Shown: piece by piece, positions 23,110-43,045 of the stretch
Layout of the letters: the number at the start of each line of letters is the position of its first letter
Numbering within the stretch: position 1 is the stretch's first letter
DNA from: Metaphire vulgaris
Lineage: Eukaryota; Annelida; Clitellata; Crassiclitellata; Megascolecidae
DNA: 64,000 nucleotides
Reading direction: 5' to 3'
Assembly (NCBI GenBank): GCA_018105865.1
Contig: CM030852.1
Location: 12,325,845 to 12,389,844 of the forward strand
Notes under the pieces: generated by a model
The model's database searches: none
What the model was told of the DNA's origin: nothing
Seen by the model: the letters and a program-made list of their open reading frames with translations, nothing else
Translations under genes and position numbers: made by a program

Positions 23110-24061
23110 TATTCTTGCTGAGATAAACACCTCCGATTAACTCTAAAACAAACTGTTTAATTTCGTCAGGATTTGATTTCGTTTGACACCGTCATTTATT
23201 CCGGAACTAAGAGTAATCATACAAATCCTACAGAAGTTCGTACCAACGAGTTGACCGTTGTCACCGCCTACTTCAATTTAGGAAATTTTCAAAAAGGAAG
23301 AACTTTACCGTATATACCAACTCAAAATATAGAAAGTGGATGACAATATTCGCAAGCATTGACAATCCTCTCATCGCCTTCATAGACAACGACGACGATT
23401 TTAATTTTTTCACGTCCATACGAAGCGTTTTACCAGAAAATCTAACAAGGTTAATACGGGTAAACAGAAGTCAGCTGTGGTCTTTTGCAATCGAAACCCG
23501 AATTTCTGAAATATTCAAAACTCCAGGATATCCGAAGTATGAACCAAACACCGTTCTGCCAGCTTATTCGTCAGCGATGCACGCTAAATACGAAGTCCTG
23601 CAGAGGGCAATTCGAGAAAATCCATTTCGCACAAAATATTTCTGCTGGTTGGACATCGGTCTGTTCAGAGATCTGACCATTCCTAATTCATTTAAAAATC
23701 TCACATACATCATTTGGGACTTCCAAAGAACTTTTCAAATGATTGCGTTGCCTACAGTGAAATAATCAGAAGAAATGCAACTAAATCTCCAAAGGATATC
23801 GTGTATCGAAATCATGTCTGGCTGGCTGGAGGTTATTTTGTTGGTGAACGCAGTGTCCTCTATCGATTGACTCAAGAATATAAGAATGCTACGATGACAA
23901 TGTTGGCAAATAACCTAATGAGTACCGATCAACAAGTCCTTTATTTCATGTTCAATGCAATGAACCCAAAGACGAAGATTCAAACGTATAGAGGAGTTAG
24001 AGGAGTTGGACGCTACAATCATTGGTATCATTTAGGATATATATCGAAAATAGATCCTTGA

Positions 24062-24724
24062 TCTATGGTAAGCTGTACTATCTGCTGGCAAAATGATAGG
24101 CCTAGATTGAAAACAAAGAGAGGAGCCTACGTGACTTGCAATATTCTCATATGCGTATTTGCATCATATCATGTTTTCCATAACTCAATAAAATTATTTC
24201 TGGATTATTAATCGTTTCTCTTAAAATAGCCTATATTCTCATTGCCTCTGTATATTTTCTTTGATTTTCTAGTTTTAAAATAGCAGGGGCCTATATTCTC
24301 AGTGGCCCCCAGTTGGGACCCTCTGTATATTTTTGCCCCTGTTTTCTACTAGTTTTAAATTAGGTGTCATCAGGCGACTATTACACTGGTCAACAAGGTT
24401 TTGCTGCCTTTTCAATTCCTGGCGTATCAGATATATTTTGTCATGGTGATCATTTGAACAATTTTGAAATTTTACTATCACGTAAAGCTTTTAAATTTAA
24501 AAAACTATCAACATTTTTCAATTCGGAGTTGTTCGACAGTGATGGGCATTCAGATTAGCAGCCTTGCATTAGGTTATTATCGTCTTAGACAAGAGTCTTG
24601 CATTACATGTATAAAAGATGCAATTTGCACTGGAGGCTCACTTACTGTAACTCAAGGATTTTTAAAAATTAGTAGGATTAGCCGTACCCAAACCTGTCTT
24701 CTACTTGCATTGCAAGAATCACGC

Positions 24725-24800
<76 letters not shown>

Positions 24801-24927
24801 TTATAGGGACTTATGATAAAAATTAGTCCGGAGACTTCATTGAGGGAATGATAGTGTGCTAGCTCTCGTTCGGTTGCAGATTTGGAAATGTTCCTCGGAA
24901 TGCGATGGCGTTGAAACGCTGAATCGT

Positions 24928-24975
<48 letters not shown>
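24062..24975. other. 3' flank of HtrL-like copy B
   Basis: Close match to 60306-61100, including GATAGGCCTAG, the GTGTCATCAGGCGACTATTA segment, (TA)n at 24727-24798 and GGAATGCGATGGCGTTGAAA. A second (TA)n is at 24935-24974. Confidence 0.75.
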
Positions 24976-24977
<2 letters not shown>

Positions 24978-25149
24978 GGGTGCGATTTGTGACCTGGAGC
25001 AGTGGAGGGGGGATTTGTCGAGCTTGGGGGATGTAGTTGTTGGAAACTGTAGCAGTGGGAGGATGTAGTGGTGGGGGATGTAGCAGTAGGGTGATGCAGT
25101 TGGGCAGTGGGGGAACGATTCCCCCCTTCCCCCCGCAAATCGCGCCCTG
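24976..25149. mobile_element. hAT MITE, CAGGGTGCGATTTG family, copy 2
   Basis: Termini are CAGGGTGCGATTTG and CAAATCGCGCCCTG. It sits at the edge of (TA)n, so the target duplication cannot be judged. Confidence 0.88.
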
Positions 25150-25199
25150 TATATACATGCCCTCGTTACTTCATTCCCGAAGGGCTTTTGGACATTTTT

Positions 25200-25590
25200 A
25201 CATTACAGAGAATGGTATTAGCAGACGTGTGAATGGCTAGCACTTTTGACAAGCAAGTGAAGAGGCCCTAGTAACCAAGTTTTTTTTTAAAAATAGGGCA
25301 CTATCTCTTGTATATCAAAAGTCCTTGACATTCAGAATTTTAAATTGGACATTTTTATTGCTTAAATTGGACATTTTTATTGCTTAAATTGGACATTTTA
25401 CACTACAGAGAATAGTATTAGCAGACGTGTGAATGGCTAGCACTTTTGACAGGCACGCGAAGAGGTCCCAGTAGACAAGTTTTTTGAAAAATTAGGCCAC
25501 TATCTCTTGTATATCAAAAGTGCTTGGCATTTAGAATTTTGTCTGTGGTATTCTCTATTGCGTAAATTGGACATTTTAAAACTATCATGA
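25200..25590. repeat. ~200-bp direct duplication
   Basis: GTATTAGCAGACGTGTGAAT at 25214 recurs about 200 bases later, with the CACTATCTCTTGTATATCAA phrase about 100 bases downstream in each copy. Confidence 0.8.
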
Positions 25591-26983
25591 GATAACGATC
25601 GTGTTGGTCCAGGAGGATGAGGCGTTAAGAGATAGTATAACCTAAGAGATGCGCTGTGTTTGCATCTGGAGTTCTGGACTGATTCCCAGTCAGAAAAGCA
25701 ATATCGTGGTCGCACTCGAGAAGGCACAGAAACTAGTGTCATCTTCTTAAACAAGGAGCAAACGTTTTTGGGTGATTTTGCAAAAGATCTTTTGAAAAAT
25801 TGAAAACCAATGAGCTGCCTTCGCCCATTTTAATCTATGAAAACAAAGTTCCAAGGAGGTCGAAAAGTCAAAAGAAGGCGGGATTAGAAATTTCCGGTAT
25901 TTTCCTGATATTCTTAAACAATTTTGAAAATTTAAGAGCAAACGTTTTTGTGTCTGAAAATTTTAATAAGAGCGAGTCTAAGGCGCCTGAAAGTGAAGCC
26001 AGTTATCTGACATTTTCTTACGTGCGATCACATTACCGTAAAACTTCTAATACAAGCCATGTCTCGAACAGCGAAAGTATGAAGTCAAAAACCCAGGCTT
26101 ATATTAAACGTCTTACGGTAATTTCTATGCCAAACACGGAAACATTAAAACAAAAACGATGGTGAATCGGCTTCTTCAACTTTCTGCTCTCCTTGCTGAG
26201 CCGTAGCTAGAGTATTCGGCGCCCGGGGCAAGGTATGAATTGTTCGCCCTTAAAAGTCTAAAAACCGGTGAAGACCTTTTTTGCAAATCGGACTTTTCAC
26301 GAATTTGCAGGAGTAAAGTGGTGGTGAAAGGAAAGAGTGAAAGTATCACAGAGCGATCGTAAGATCTTAGCTGGAAAGAGTGAAAGTATCAGAATCACCT
26401 TTTACCTTGTCATACTGTCAATGTCGTCGGATATCTGGTTCATTATAGGCCTGCAGCAGGTTTTATAGACATCAAAAACAAGTTTTATAATTAATTCGCT
26501 CTGTGAGAGAAACCGATTGAAGGCCGGTTGAATAGAAGGTATATAGGCCCTAGATATGCCAAAATCTAATCGATTTGAAGAAATTCTCCGACAAAATCTA
26601 CATTTTCCTCTTGTTCCATCTTCATTGCTTTAACCTTTGTAAGAATAATCAATAATATCATTCTCAATTTTGATCTACAGGGTTCGAAATAGAGCACCTC
26701 CCAGCCATTTCATACTACACACACTGACGCCATTTCTTGTACGAGAACGAGGGACGTAAACTAAAAGAAAGACCTGGCGAATATCTAACGGCATGCCTAG
26801 TAGGGCGATCGAGGGAAGAGCCGCGTATTAAATAAATATCAACCATGGTTTCTGGCGCACCCCAGGATGGCGTCTGGGGCAGTTTGCCACTTTGCCCCCC
26901 CCCATCTGCTACGGATCTGTGTCCTTGCCAAAGATTGGCTACTGTAATTCGGTGAGTATTTTTGTGAACAAAGACGTGACATA
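25591..26983. other. Intergenic region upstream of HtrL block C side, downstream of the innexin stop
   Basis: Two short unassigned open frames at 25500-26165 have no recognisable motif. A MITE-like GGCGCCCGGGGC segment with a degraded shared motif lies near 26220-26300. No polyadenylation signal is obvious close to the innexin stop. Confidence 0.5.
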
Positions 26984-27958
26984 TCATACGATCGCTGTTT
27001 CATCATCTGTTTCACTCGTGGGTCTTAACTGTCGTGCACTGTACGAACTCCACAGACCGCTGGTTATCTCCGCGGCGATCACATCGCTGGAATTCTTCAC
27101 GACCAAAGAGATAACTAGAAAGCCGTCTCTGTTTAGATAATCCCTTACGAAATCTTCCAGTCTGCTGTCTTCCGGCGACGGACTGTCTTGCGGTCGGCGA
27201 TGTATCCTCTGCATCGCGTACAGACGATTTCGAACGAACTGGATTCGATGTTTCAGGTTGTTCGCCCTGTACAGCCCGACCAGCAGACTGGTGGCCGTGA
27301 CCGCAAGTACGAAGAAGTACCAGAACCACAGGATTATGAAGAACATTTCGTTGAGTAGGTTCGTCGGTAGGGAACACTGAACGGTGTGGCGTCGGATGTT
27401 CCCGACGACACGAATTTTGAAATCGCAAAGTGCCGTTCGAGGGAACCGGTTGGATGTTGTCCAGTCCTCACCTTTGACCATCCGACCCATGACCTCGATC
27501 CCGTACAGGTAAAAGTCTGTTCCGAGAAATACGTTCAGGATCCACAGTTGACCGACGACGTTCAGAATGTAAAGTAATTTGACGACTAGATATGATATCA
27601 TCAGATGGTTTCCGTGCAGACATCGTCCCCGCTTGCTGGCTTCGCGATGTTTCTGGTTTGTTTCTAGAATGTACCTCTTCAGAGTCCTGGTCATGAACGA
27701 CAGCATCTGTTCCAGTTTCTGGGGATCCGACTTCGACTGATAGGAGGCCGCGGTGTCCGTGATGGCGTACAGAGATATGCCTGCCTTGAGGCTGAGCATT
27801 CGCCACAGCGCTCTCGGAACGTAAAAGAGTGCTGCTTGGGCGATGAACATCAGCGCTATCCACTGGTAGTAACCGATTCGCCTTCGAGAATTGTCGTTTT
27901 CATCTGGAATGTGATCAACTTCGTCCGCTACATAGTACGTTGCAGTAGACCAGCAAAC
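26984..27958 (-). CDS. Innexin exon 2
   Basis: The acceptor, read on the minus strand, is CTTCTTTGTTAAAG followed by GTTTGCTGG. It starts in phase 0 and is open for 324 codons. The tail after TM4 (about 115 residues) is rich in R, S and D and carries PQDSPSPEDSR. Confidence 0.93.
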   Translation of the reverse strand, partial: VCWSTATYYVADEVDHIPDENDNSRRRIGYYQWIALMFIAQAALFYVPRALWRMLSLKAGISLYAITDTAASYQSKSDPQKLEQMLSFMTRTLKRYILETNQKHREASKRGRCLHGNHLMISYLVVKLLYILNVVGQLWILNVFLGTDFYLYGIEVMGRMVKGEDWTTSNRFPRTALCDFKIRVVGNIRRHTVQCSLPTNLLNEMFFIILWFWYFFVLAVTATSLLVGLYRANNLKHRIQFVRNRLYAMQRIHRRPQDSPSPEDSRLEDFVRDYLNRDGFLVISLVVKNSSDVIAAEITSGLWSSYSARQLRPTSETDDETAIV

Positions 27959-28666
27959 CTTTAACAAAGAAGAAAGAGATTTCCTTAGAGTACAGTCAAT
28001 CAGTGAAATTTAGATAGAATCAGTTGAAGAATGGACTTAATAGATTAAGTTCAAAATCTAGATAGAATATAGTAATGGAAATAGATTGATAGAAATATAG
28101 ATAGAAATATAGATAGAAATAGATAGATATAAATATAGATAGAAATAGATAGATAGAAATCCGAGATAGAATCAGTTGAAGAATAGAGTTAATAAAGTTC
28201 AAAATCCAGATAGAATATAGAAATGGAAATAGACAGATTGAAATATAGATAGAAAATATAGATAGAAATCCAAGATATAATCAGTTGAAGAATATACTTA
28301 ATAGGCCTAAAGTTCAAAATCCAAGTCTCACAATATTTATTTTATTGGAGCAGTTAGATTTTAAAATTTCAGTTTCACAAATGATCAACTATTTATTTAT
28401 TTGACACACTTTTTTCAAGGGAAAAGTGATTGATGGGTTTTCAATTTCATTTTAAAAACTTAAATTAGGATGCAGAAGTTTATAGATGAACATGCATCCA
28501 AATGACCTATCGTCTGCAAGAGTTAACTTGTCAAACTTAGGAATTCATGTCATTTTATCGTCCAAGCTGTTTTAGAGATGAAATTGACGGAAGGAAAGAA
28601 AGAAGAAGAAACATTTGAAAAGGGTATACGTCATCACAAATTGAGGTTCACTTTCAGAGACTATCT

Positions 28667-28705
<39 letters not shown>

Positions 28706-30549
28706 TTCAACATATTATTATACATTCAATCCTTTTTCTCAATGCTGAATGATTAATAAAAGTTTTAAATAAAATAATTTTAATTTCGACATCATTATAT
28801 AAAAGTTCGGACAATTCATGCATGCATGCAAGATATAGGCCTATACAGTAGTATGGTTAGTACAAAAACTTACAGTATTTAAAACATATATTTTGATGCT
28901 AAGATATCATTTTGTATTCAGGTACGGATCCCAGAGGTACAGAGCTCTTAGATGCCTTAGAGCTAACAAAAACATTTGATAATTATTTATCATCATGGCG
29001 ATAACAGAATTGTTAGGTTCACTTTCAGAGACTAATTTACAGAAGGGGCCGGTTTCTTTTACATCTACATCAATTATTTAAGTTTATGTTCAACATATTT
29101 AATATACCTTTTAATCCTGGCAGATTCGACAAGTCTTTTAATCCCAATAAAAGTTTTAATATAAAAATAATTTCTAATTTAAAAATCCTATTTAAGAAAT
29201 GTTTGTGTTATACAAACATAGTTAAACATGGTTACAGGATAAAAACTAGTATGGGTTAGGTTAGTGTTACAGTTATTTAAGGGTTATATTTATGTTGCAG
29301 GATTCATTACTGGATTCAGGTACGGAATTAGATGACTTTGAGATTAACGTGACCTCACCATTATCCCTCTATTAAATTTATTTGATTAAATGATTTATCA
29401 TCATGGCGATTAAGTGAATTAAATTGGGATTAAATGACTTTTAGATTAAGTGACCGGGATTTTAACTGGGATTAAATTAATGGGATTAAATGACTTTGAG
29501 ATTATTTAACCGGTAAGTGACTTTAATTAAATGGATAATTAAATGTCTTTTAATTAAGTGACCGGTATTATAATCCAATTAAATGGATGGGATTAAATGA
29601 CTTTTAAGAAATGTTTGGGATTATGACAATTAAATGGTTAAACAATATAAAATGTTACAGATTAAAAACTATTAGGGTTGGGATTAAATGGATGGGATTA
29701 AATGACTTTGAGATTAAGTGACCGGGATTAAGTGACTGGGATTAAATGGATGGGATTAAATGACTTTGAGATTAAGTGACCGGGATTAAGTGACTGGGAT
29801 TAAATGGATGGGATTAAATGACAGGGAACCAATCTACAGACAATAGTGTTCGTAGTCCGTTCCTGCATTTTGATAATAATTTTAACAACATAGACCTACA
29901 TCAATCCATTAGGAAGGAGCGGGGAAGGGTGGAAAAGGTCGCAGAACACGATGTAGCCTACTCACAAACGGTAGCCTATTTCCGTCCGTCTCTGAGTGTG
30001 TTTATGACCAGGCCTGAAGAGAGGGGGGTGCAGCCGGTACATTGTACCGGCGCCCATGGAGTTTTCAGAGGCCCAGATCCGGTGACGATAAGGCTTTTTT
30101 GCTTGTCAGGGTGTTTTTTTGGAGAGTTGATAAAGTTTTTTTGCTAGTCAGGTTTTTCGGAGACTTGATAGATTTTTCTTAAGGGCCCGCAAATTTTTTG
30201 TTCCGGGGCGGCCCGGAATTTCTCTCGGCGGCCCTGTTTATGACAAAGTACAAGATAGTACAACGAATACACAAGTTTCAGACATTTACAGTGCGTTTTG
30301 AAGTTTCTAGACCGAGGCATAATGCACAAAGTTACTTGCCTTATTGGTGTAGGCGATCATGCTGTTGGAGAATTCGGCCGGACACCAACAATTGATCGGT
30401 TCACCGACGTATTGTCGAGTGAAGACCATGAAGGCGAAGAACAACAATATGGACACGGTGTAGTGGCTGCTGAGTCGGTCAGAAAAGCTGTCTCCGCCGC
30501 CGGATTTTGAGTTGCCCCAATGGGGGATTAGGAAAAATATCCGATCCAT
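26984..30549 (-). CDS. Innexin (gap-junction / hemichannel subunit)
   Basis: Two coding exons, 30340-30549 and 26984-27958, give about 394 residues, normal for innexins (typically 360-420). Exon 1 encodes the N-terminus, TM1 (YTVSILLFFAFMVF) and the first loop (YVGEPINCWCPAEF). Exon 2 encodes the YYQW motif and TM2 (GYYQWIALMFIAQAALFY), a cytoplasmic loop, TM3 (VVKLLYILNVVGQLWILNVF), the second loop with LCDFKIRV and TVQCSLPTN, TM4 (ILWFWYFFVLAVTA) and a C-terminal tail. Both loops keep their cysteine pairs. Joining AYTNK to VCWSTATYYV matches the family's YTN.YCW.. spacing. Six subunits form a channel in the plasma membrane. The start MDRIFFL fits the usual innexin N-terminus. Confidence 0.95.
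28040..28280. repeat. ATAGAAATAGAT-type repeat
   Basis: Tandem GATAGAAATATAGATAGAAA units, with a duplicated GAATCAGTTGAAGAATG flank at 28018 and 28160. Confidence 0.85.
29380..29825. repeat. GGGATTAAATGA minisatellite
   Basis: Variants of GATTAAGTGACCGGGATTAA and GATTAAATGGATGGGATTAA fill the region. A unit of about 66 bases is repeated twice almost exactly at 29690-29820. Confidence 0.9.
30009..30236. mobile_element. Non-autonomous hAT element (228 bp)
   Basis: Begins CAGGCCTGAAG, ends GGCGGCCCTG, and is flanked by a perfect 8-bp duplication TTTATGAC. A degraded shared motif is at 30083-30110. It is in the opposite sense to 41355-41668 and 54946-55233. Confidence 0.92.
30340..30549 (-). 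CDS. Innexin exon 1
   Basis: It encodes the start MDRIFFL, TM1 and the YVGEPINCWCP signature, 70 residues, ending in phase 0 at AYTNK. Past the donor the frame reads into a stop at 30307. Confidence 0.93.
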
Positions 30550-30669
30550 GGGATGGATGGATTGGGATCATCAGACATCAGCGAATCTGAGCGACTGGGC
30601 TAAGCATCGTTCGATGCAAACCCCGAGATCTTTTAGCCTAAAGTTTTTGCTGTAACAATATAATGAATA

Positions 30670-31140
30670 ATTCATAATGGCGATGAAGGTGATGAAGAAG
30701 ATGGTGCTGATGACGACGACGAGAATGATGATGATGACGACGATGATGATCGTGATGAGATTGTTGCTGGTGATGATTAATGACAATGATGTTGATAATG
30801 ATGATGATGAAAACATGATGATGATGATGACGATGATGATGATGATTATTATGAAGATGGTGATGCTGATGATAGTGATGAGGATGATGGTGGTGATGCT
30901 GATGGTAGTGATGAGGATGATGGTGATGATGATGATGGTGATGATGGTGATGATGATGGTGGTGGTGGTGACGACAACAATGATGATTATGATGATGTTG
31001 ATGATGGTGATGCTGACGGTGCTGATGATGATGATGACGATGGTGCTGGTGATGATGATAGTGATGAAAGTGATGATGATGGTGGTGATGATGATGATGG
31101 CGATGATGATACTGATAACGATGCTGATGGTTGATGATAA
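30670..31140. repeat. GAT/GGT/GCT triplet repeat (~470 bp)
   Basis: A long degenerate ATGATGGTGATG array that gives poly-D, poly-M or poly-H frames. It lies upstream of the innexin start. It does not look coding. Confidence 0.9.
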
Positions 31141-32460
31141 TTATCATATCGACTTTATTTAATATAATAAAAGCGATGATCATGATCTCTACTCAAATAT
31201 ATTTTGATGACCAATCACTAATTTCACAATACTATTGTCCAATAATTAATTTGAGCGTCCATACCTGTAGAGTAGTAATCTCAGGTCGCCGACAGATGTA
31301 GACTTACTTTTGCCTGGCATGATGTCTGTGAATGCATTGGCAGTTCGCTAACCGCAATTATTCTTGCCAACTCGTTCACAGCGTATTGGGACAATGAGCC
31401 AATTATAACACGTCCTGTAATAGAACATACCGTAAGCCTGAACGCACGCACACTAGCAACCATTTACGCAATGCTGTTTTATACAAATCCTTTATGGTCA
31501 GAAAATATTCCACTGAGGCGAGTCACATTAGGCCTATGAAGACTTTGGCAGGGCGAGACATTCTATTATACAGGTAATAGCACGTAGGTTAGGCCACATT
31601 CTTCGCAAAACTTCAGCTCGGGCAGCTAAACTTGCCAGCGGCCAAGACGCCTGTGTCAATTCGTCACCCTTGAGTAGGTCGATAGGCGTTAGATCCAATG
31701 CCTTATTAACCATGGCGCAACTGGCGCACTTGCAACAGGCCCACTGGTTCAACTTTTATTATTTTAAAAATAATTATATTAGACCTATATTAAATCACGA
31801 ACACTGAATTTTAATTTTAAAAAGCACAATACTAAATGTATTTCATTTTAATAAATGTATTTAAGGAAGTTTTTTTTAAAAATTAATTTTCATAATTTTT
31901 AGGGAGAGGTTTAAAACTTCGAATTTGGACGGTTGAGGGCCTTTTAAAGTTCTTAGTTAGTTAGTTAGTTATAGGCTAATTTATATAGCGCTATTGCCCT
32001 AGCGGGCTAGAGTCAAGAGTGCTCTGAAGAGTGCTTTCTATTGCGTTGTTTGCGCCAGGCCTCCAAGGAAGTTAATCCGGTACTGGTTAGATCCAACTAT
32101 TGGTTGATACGGGGCTCAGGTGTTTACTTTGGATTCAAACAGTGTCTGATGATGATGGTGGTGGTGGTGGTGGTGGGGGGGTTAATGCGAGCACCCTCAG
32201 GGGAGCTCATTATCCATAGTTAATTGAATCGGTGGTTTCAACGCAAGGAAGTAAGTAAGTAAAACGAAATTTCTATAGCGCTGCCCGAAAGCCTGTCGCA
32301 GTGCACCAGCTGTGTTGGCGGTTCCAGTTGAACCACTGAGTCCAATATCGAAACCATCACGAGCGCTCAATATGGGTTAAATCCATAGCCCCGTTATCCG
32401 TAGTTTTTGATGGTCAAGATTGTAGATTGAACTTAAACCAACAAAGAATATTAATATTAA
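31141..32460. other. Unassigned stretch upstream of the innexin
   Basis: Small repeat remnants share TATAGCG(C) and GCAGTGCACCAGCT phrases with 3620-3730 (31975 and 32270). No coding exon is recognised. The innexin promoter or 5' UTR may lie toward 30550-31300, but I see no decisive signal. Confidence 0.45.
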
Positions 32461-32485
32461 TAGTAGTGGTAGCAGTAGAAGCAGC

Positions 32486-32546
<61 letters not shown>

Positions 32547-32669
32547 CTACAACTACTATTATACTGCTGTTATTATACTACTGTAGTAGTAGAAGAAGAA
32601 GAAGGAGAAGAAGAAAAAAGAAATACTACTACTAATAATAATATGTAGTATTAGTATTAGTATTAGTAT

Positions 32670-32734
<65 letters not shown>

Positions 32735-32735
32735 T
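32461..32735. repeat. (AGT)n microsatellite, interrupted
   Basis: AGT runs at 32480-32540 and 32668-32733 flank a GAA-rich and ACT-rich centre. Confidence 0.9.
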
Positions 32736-32753
32736 AAAGAAATTAATCTGTAC

Positions 32754-32973
32754 CAGTGTTTTATACAGGCCTGTTAGGGAGGGCGATTCCCCACCCCAAA
32801 CCTCAACATCCCGCCCCCCCAATAAAAAAATAATAAAAATTTTAAAATCTTGCAGTGGGGAATCTTACGAAACAAAATTTTTTTACACAAATTTTTGAGG
32901 TCTTCTCCTCCAGCCAAATCAATCCCCAAGGCTTCGATTCCCCCAAAAGGCCTGGAGTCTGGATAAAACACTG
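32754..32973. mobile_element. Non-autonomous hAT element (220 bp)
   Basis: The ends CAGTGTTTTATACAGGCCTG and GGATAAAACACTG are flanked by a perfect 8-bp duplication ATCTGTAC. The interior is C-rich. Confidence 0.92.
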
Positions 32974-33475
32974 ATCTGTACGGTTGAGTACCAATTATTT
33001 ACGTGATGTATTTACCTTGAATTGCTATAATATCAATGTTTTCTTTCTGTATTTTTAAAGATGCAACATGCTATGTATAAGTTTTGATAAAACAGGCGTT
33101 CAATTGAAACTAAGTACGTAATAGCAAAGCAAAATATTCCACTAGAGTTTTGACACAGTTTTAAAAAAGTTAAAGCTGCTCGCATTACATATTTAGGGAA
33201 CAAGAAATTTTGACTAATATAAGAAAACTAGTCACGACACCAATTAATTATAGAATGAGAAATCAAAATATAAAAGTACAAGATTATGTAAAAGCGACGG
33301 TAGCGACGGTGCGTCAATAATAGACTGCATACGCCTAAATGTTGATATTTCGGAACACTGATAATCCAAATCGTCGCTGGCAGCATTGAACATTAACACT
33401 TAAAACTGTTCAGCTAAGAATCGATTGCAGCCGTTCCAAAACTGAACAAAGCAAGACCGACTAATGAAATTTGAC
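32974..33475. other. Unassigned stretch
   Basis: AT-rich sequence without recognisable genes or repeats. Confidence 0.45.
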
Positions 33476-33546
33476 ATACTTCAATGATGATAATGATGAT
33501 GATGATATGATGATGACGATGATGATGATACTACTACTACTACTAC

Positions 33547-33578
<32 letters not shown>

Positions 33579-33635
33579 TACTACATCCTTTCTACAACGA
33601 ATACTACTATTTACTACTACGGAACTACTAATATG

Positions 33636-33689
<54 letters not shown>

Positions 33690-33812
33690 TGGAGACGAAA
33701 GAGATACAACGAATATCCGCGACACTCCAGAGATTTAATGCAATCGCCTTCCACGGAACTGTCATATAATGATGATGATGATGATGATGATGATGATTAT
33801 GATGATGATGAT

Positions 33813-33844
<32 letters not shown>

Positions 33845-33850
33845 AACGGG
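33476..33850. repeat. Mixed GAT, ACT and AAT microsatellites
   Basis: Runs of ATG, ACT, AAT (33628-33688), GAT (33768-33820) and AAT (33820-33845) lie close together. Confidence 0.9.
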
Positions 33851-34068
33851 GTCTAGTGTGGTTCAGAGTACATGCCCTGCGTGAGAATCGCGTGATCCTT
33901 ACTGTTCAATGTTTTGATAATTAAATTAATTAGTGGGCGGTTGAGTTAAAATCTTGCAGTGGGGGAATCGAACTGCGAAACCCAAAATTTTACTGGCACC
34001 CGCGGCGGTGGAATGGGGTGGGGATTACATCTCCTCAACCCAAGATTAATGGACCGATTGGATAGGGT

Positions 34069-42088
<8,020 letters not shown>

Positions 42089-42289
42089 CTGAAAGAAGTT
42101 CCAGGGTCATTTTTAGGATTATCAATTTGGGAGGCAAGGGGTGTCGGTAAATAATTATCTGGAGGTCCACTGCCCCAAAAGGTCTGACAAGCAAGAAAGG
42201 TAATCCCGTAGCTGAGATTGGAAGGGTGTTGGGGGGGAGGGGTGTCGGTCTCAAATTGAGGAACCATAGAAAAGGAGATCATGCTGGGG

Positions 42290-42465
42290 AAAATGGAAAG
42301 AAAGTAAAAGAAGAGGAAGACCACGCATGAGATGGAAAGATGGAATCCATGAAACAGCACACACGCCATTGGAAGAGCTAAATGAATTCAATGACAAAGA
42401 ACAGAGAAGAATGGAGGGAACTCATCGATGGTTGTTGGTATGGACTGAATATCATAACTGAATAT
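42290..42465 (+). mobile_element. LINE C-terminal tail
   Basis: KRRGRPRMRWKDGIHETAHT, then LNEFNDKEQRRMEGTHRWL. It lies just upstream of the TRADD-N exon on the opposite strand. Confidence 0.65.
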
Positions 42466-42552
42466 CACCAGGAGTCGATGTCAACTTGATGGAACAATAT
42501 GATAATGATGAGATCTATCTCACCTTCAGGTCTTGACTTAAAACATACTACG

Positions 42553-42553
<1 letters not shown>

Positions 42554-42605
<52 letters not shown>
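42554..42605. repeat. (ATT)n microsatellite
   Basis: Perfect triplet run. Confidence 0.95.
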
Positions 42606-43040
42606 CTATCAGTTCTTTAGCAAGAATTAGATTAATTTGAGGTAACTTCCCTATTGCAAAAACCCACAGTTTATGATGATTAATGCATCTGGAAACGTTT
42701 CAGAAATTGTCTGGAAAACACTAGAAAACTCCGTGAATCTTAAAATGTCAAGTCTGTAAGCACCCTGCATAATTACTGCGGGGGCCAGGAAAACACCCAG
42801 GGGGGCCGCGGCCCCCGTAGTTTACATGTTAAAAAACACCGTTAGTTAACCAGGATTAGTAAATAACGGTAAGCTGTCTTGCCGGCTTTCGCGTGAATAG
42901 TCGCGCGTTGTTGCAGCGCTAGTTTTAAAGTTAGCGCAAAGGCCCGATTTGAGTGTTTAAATTTTTGTCATTTTTCGTGCGCTGGGCAGAAAATCTGTGC
43001 GCTACGAACCAGAAATCACGCCAGCGCAGCTTAGAGGGAA
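42606..43040. other. Unassigned, includes a GC-rich MITE-like patch
   Basis: GGGGGCCAGGAAAACACCCAGG (42780) and GGCCCCCGTAG (42820) suggest a decayed MITE. No exon that could supply the 5' end of the TRADD-N gene is evident. Confidence 0.4.
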
Positions 43041-43045
43041 CCATG

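Larger units (their letters stand above)
17738..24061 (+). pseudogene. HtrL-like copy B, frameshifted
   Basis: Exon 1 (17738-17751, MSFL, donor GTAAGC) and the anchor exon (19769-19856, NKYLLLSSALLGLLMLIYVC) look intact. The domain exon (about 23170-24061) does not. Relative to copy C it lacks one base within 23300-23339, which leads to a stop near 23339. It also lacks 25 bases at about 23712, between ATC and ATTTGGG. The remaining pieces still read YCWLDIGLFRDL, GGYFVGER and STDQQVLY. It is probably a recent pseudogene. Removal of the bad segment by splicing is unlikely. Confidence 0.85.
17388..24975 (+). repeat. Segmental duplication, block B
   Basis: It begins GCATGCGCAGCTGCGATTTC and follows block A and block C in order. 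Extra sequence comes from a LINE endonuclease fragment, two hAT elements, another LINE fragment with a MITE, and the TA-flanked element at 21848-23109. The 3' half is closer to block C than to A: both end SKIDP and share the flank out to about 24930. Confidence 0.85.
27959..30339 (-). other. Innexin intron, apparent GC-AG
   Basis: The 5' splice site, read on the minus strand, is AAG|GCAAGT, the consensus for the minor GC donor class. The acceptor is AAAG at 27959-27960. The nearest GT four bases downstream would break the frame. The intron contains an ATAGA-rich repeat (28040-28270), (TTTA)n (28668-28707), a minisatellite (29380-29825) and a hAT MITE (30009-30236). Confidence 0.8.

Noticed and set aside
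26984..27967. TTG at 27967 as the innexin start
   Set aside because: This is intron sequence just before the acceptor. The true start is in the exon at 30549.
30638..31183. A 181-codon histidine-rich frame and its methionine-rich shadow
   Set aside because: A GAT-derived repeat. Both strands are open because of the composition.
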